Assembly (NCBI RefSeq): GCF_026262505.1
Contig: NC_067203.1
Span: 15,512,392-15,576,391, forward strand
DNA: 64,000 bases
Direction: 5' to 3'
DNA from: Trichomonas vaginalis G3
Lineage: Eukaryota; Parabasalia; Trichomonadida; Trichomonadidae
Of the stretch, positions 63,132-64,000 are shown piece after piece. Both the position numbers and the translations under genes were made by a program. How positions within the stretch are numbered: position 1 is the stretch's first letter; each line of letters opens with the position of its first letter. The notes beneath the pieces were generated by a model. That model ran no database searches and had not been told where the DNA came from. It saw nothing but the letters and a program-made list of their open reading frames with translations.

Positions 63132-63476
63132 TCCAAACGATTCACTCTTTCACTTCCAATGCCATCACAAAAGTTGTCGACACCGAATTTCCTGATGACA
63201 CAATGGGATCCATTTATAGGAAGAAGAAGGTCCCAGATAGGTGTAAGACATTGTTGTCCAATGTCAGCCACTAATTTGGTTAAAATCCCTGAAGATGACT
63301 CTTCTGCTACAGTTACAAAATCTGTGAAGTCGGTGCCTTCAATAAAAATTCCATCAACTTGTAAAGTGGCCGCGCTTCAGACTCTATCTCAAATAACTGG
63401 TATAGATTCTATGAAGAAGCAGCTAATAGCTAATCCTATATTTGAAACAAATGAGTTTCCTCAAAACGGTGTATAA
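63132..63476 (+). other. Probable out-of-frame 3' extension of the kinase gene
   Basis: Past the kinase stop, one frame reads SNAITKVVDTEFPDDTMGSI and another reads MSATNLVKIPEDDSSATV, then VKSVPSIKIPSTCKVAALQT and LSQITGIDSMKKQL to a stop at 63476. The composition (Ser/Thr/Pro/Lys-rich) is typical of kinase tails. At least one or two frame changes would be needed to link them. A separate small gene starting at 63159 is the alternative. Confidence 0.4.
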
Positions 63477-63852
63477 ATATTTTGTCTGAATTGATTGATA
63501 TTATTTTAATTTTGATTATTTTTTCTAATTTTAACATTTTTAGTTTCTCGATGTAAGCTTATTACATCAGTAATATATCTAAGTAATTGCTATTTCTATA
63601 TCTTGGTAGTTTATGAAGAAAATGCAAATTGTTTTTTAGAATTTTATGATTTCACATATTAAAACTATGTAATCATCTATTCTTTATTGGGAAAATTTTC
63701 TGATATCAATATGGTTTTTGTTAATTTCTTAAAAAATCCAAAAAAACAAAATATTGTAAATTTCTAGAATTAAAAAAAGAGAAATGTAAGAGGATACAAA
63801 TATAGATATTTATAACAAGTAAAGATGAAAACGATTGGTTTGTTTTTCGCAA
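63477..63852. other. Convergent intergenic region, nothing recognised
   Basis: This is AT-rich and has no supported frame. Confidence 0.45.
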
Positions 63853-64000
63853 CTAATATAGAAAATGATCATAATTTTGGGTTGAAATGAGCCAAAACAC
63901 GAAAATTAATATGAACAAAAATATAATGGCTATAATAAATTGCTGAGAAGCAGATGTTAATGGAACATCTTTAAGTAACGAATAATATTCTCTTTTAAGT
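63853..64000 (-). CDS. Partial C-terminus of a membrane-anchored protein running off the right edge
   Basis: The minus-strand frame entering at 64000 reads LKREYYSLLKDVPLTSASQ, then a strong hydrophobic helix (FIIAIIFLFILIFVFWLIS) and a short tail NYDHFLY before TAG at 63853-63855. A terminal membrane anchor is typical of tail-anchored proteins such as SNAREs, but too little is visible to name it. The start lies beyond the window. Confidence 0.5.
   Translation of the reverse strand, partial: LKREYYSLLKDVPLTSASQQFIIAIIFLFILIFVFWLISTQNYDHFLY

Noticed and set aside
1-64000. Polinton/Maverick, retrovirus-like or LTR element
   Set aside because: I saw no DNA polymerase B, retroviral-type integrase, capsid, reverse transcriptase or LTR-like ends. 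The only transposase seen is the mariner.

Overview
The window looks like nuclear DNA of a parabasalid flagellate, most likely Trichomonas vaginalis. The evidence is a very AT-rich sequence, intronless genes on both strands, and gene families typical of this lineage: ankyrin-repeat proteins with a long non-repeat head, small Gly-rich proteins, and a CFAP58-type flagellar coiled coil. There is also a ~1.3 kb mariner with 28-bp ends that resembles Tvmar1. Several genes carry known Trichomonas core-promoter motifs just before the start codon: Inr of the type TCAYTWW, M3, and M5 (CCTTT). The ribosomal protein eL21 gene has a textbook M3+M5 pair. The species name is an inference; nothing was searched.

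Layout. 0.5-12.3 kb is mostly intact housekeeping and signalling sequence: a C2/proline/coiled-coil protein, two unknown proteins, a TRIP12/UFD4-like HECT ubiquitin ligase and a multi-GAF cyclic-nucleotide phosphodiesterase. 12.3-21.5 kb is rearranged. It holds a decayed copy of the 3' end of a WAVE/WASH-like actin regulator, a 2-hydroxyacid dehydrogenase with one in-frame stop, a cluster of hairpins, and the full WAVE/WASH-like gene. The 3' flank of that gene is split by a 2,719-bp element with 121-bp terminal inverted repeats and an 8-bp target duplication. 21.5-31.6 kb carries an alpha/beta hydrolase, CFAP58, two ankyrin proteins and a small coiled-coil protein.

32.2-36.5 kb is a large signal-peptide/single-TM surface-protein gene cut in two by the mariner; the host frame is continuous across the insertion apart from the element. 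36.5-41.7 kb holds no convincing gene but has inverted repeats and hairpins. 41.7-47.1 kb is a tandem cluster of three Gly-rich genes plus an orphan 3' tail, and two of the copies share a nearly identical 314-bp tract.

From 47.5 kb to the right edge, most genes are damaged. These are an Asn-rich protein, a discoidin-like fragment, a HEAT-like tail-anchored protein, an ankyrin paralogue, a UVRAG/Vps38-like protein and a glycosyltransferase-like protein. The lesions are one or two frameshifts or in-frame stops each, or an internal gap. Interspersed are an intact eL21 gene, an ARM/HEAT-like gene, a shortened COG1-like gene and a CAMK-type kinase. Either this is a pseudogene-rich accessory block or base accuracy is poor here; reads or transcripts would decide.

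I found no complete new multi-gene system. The most interesting signals are the 2.7 kb inverted-repeat element with a nested tRNA-like segment, the mariner-split surface gene, the gene-conversion tract, and a 34-base block shared by the promoters of two unrelated genes.
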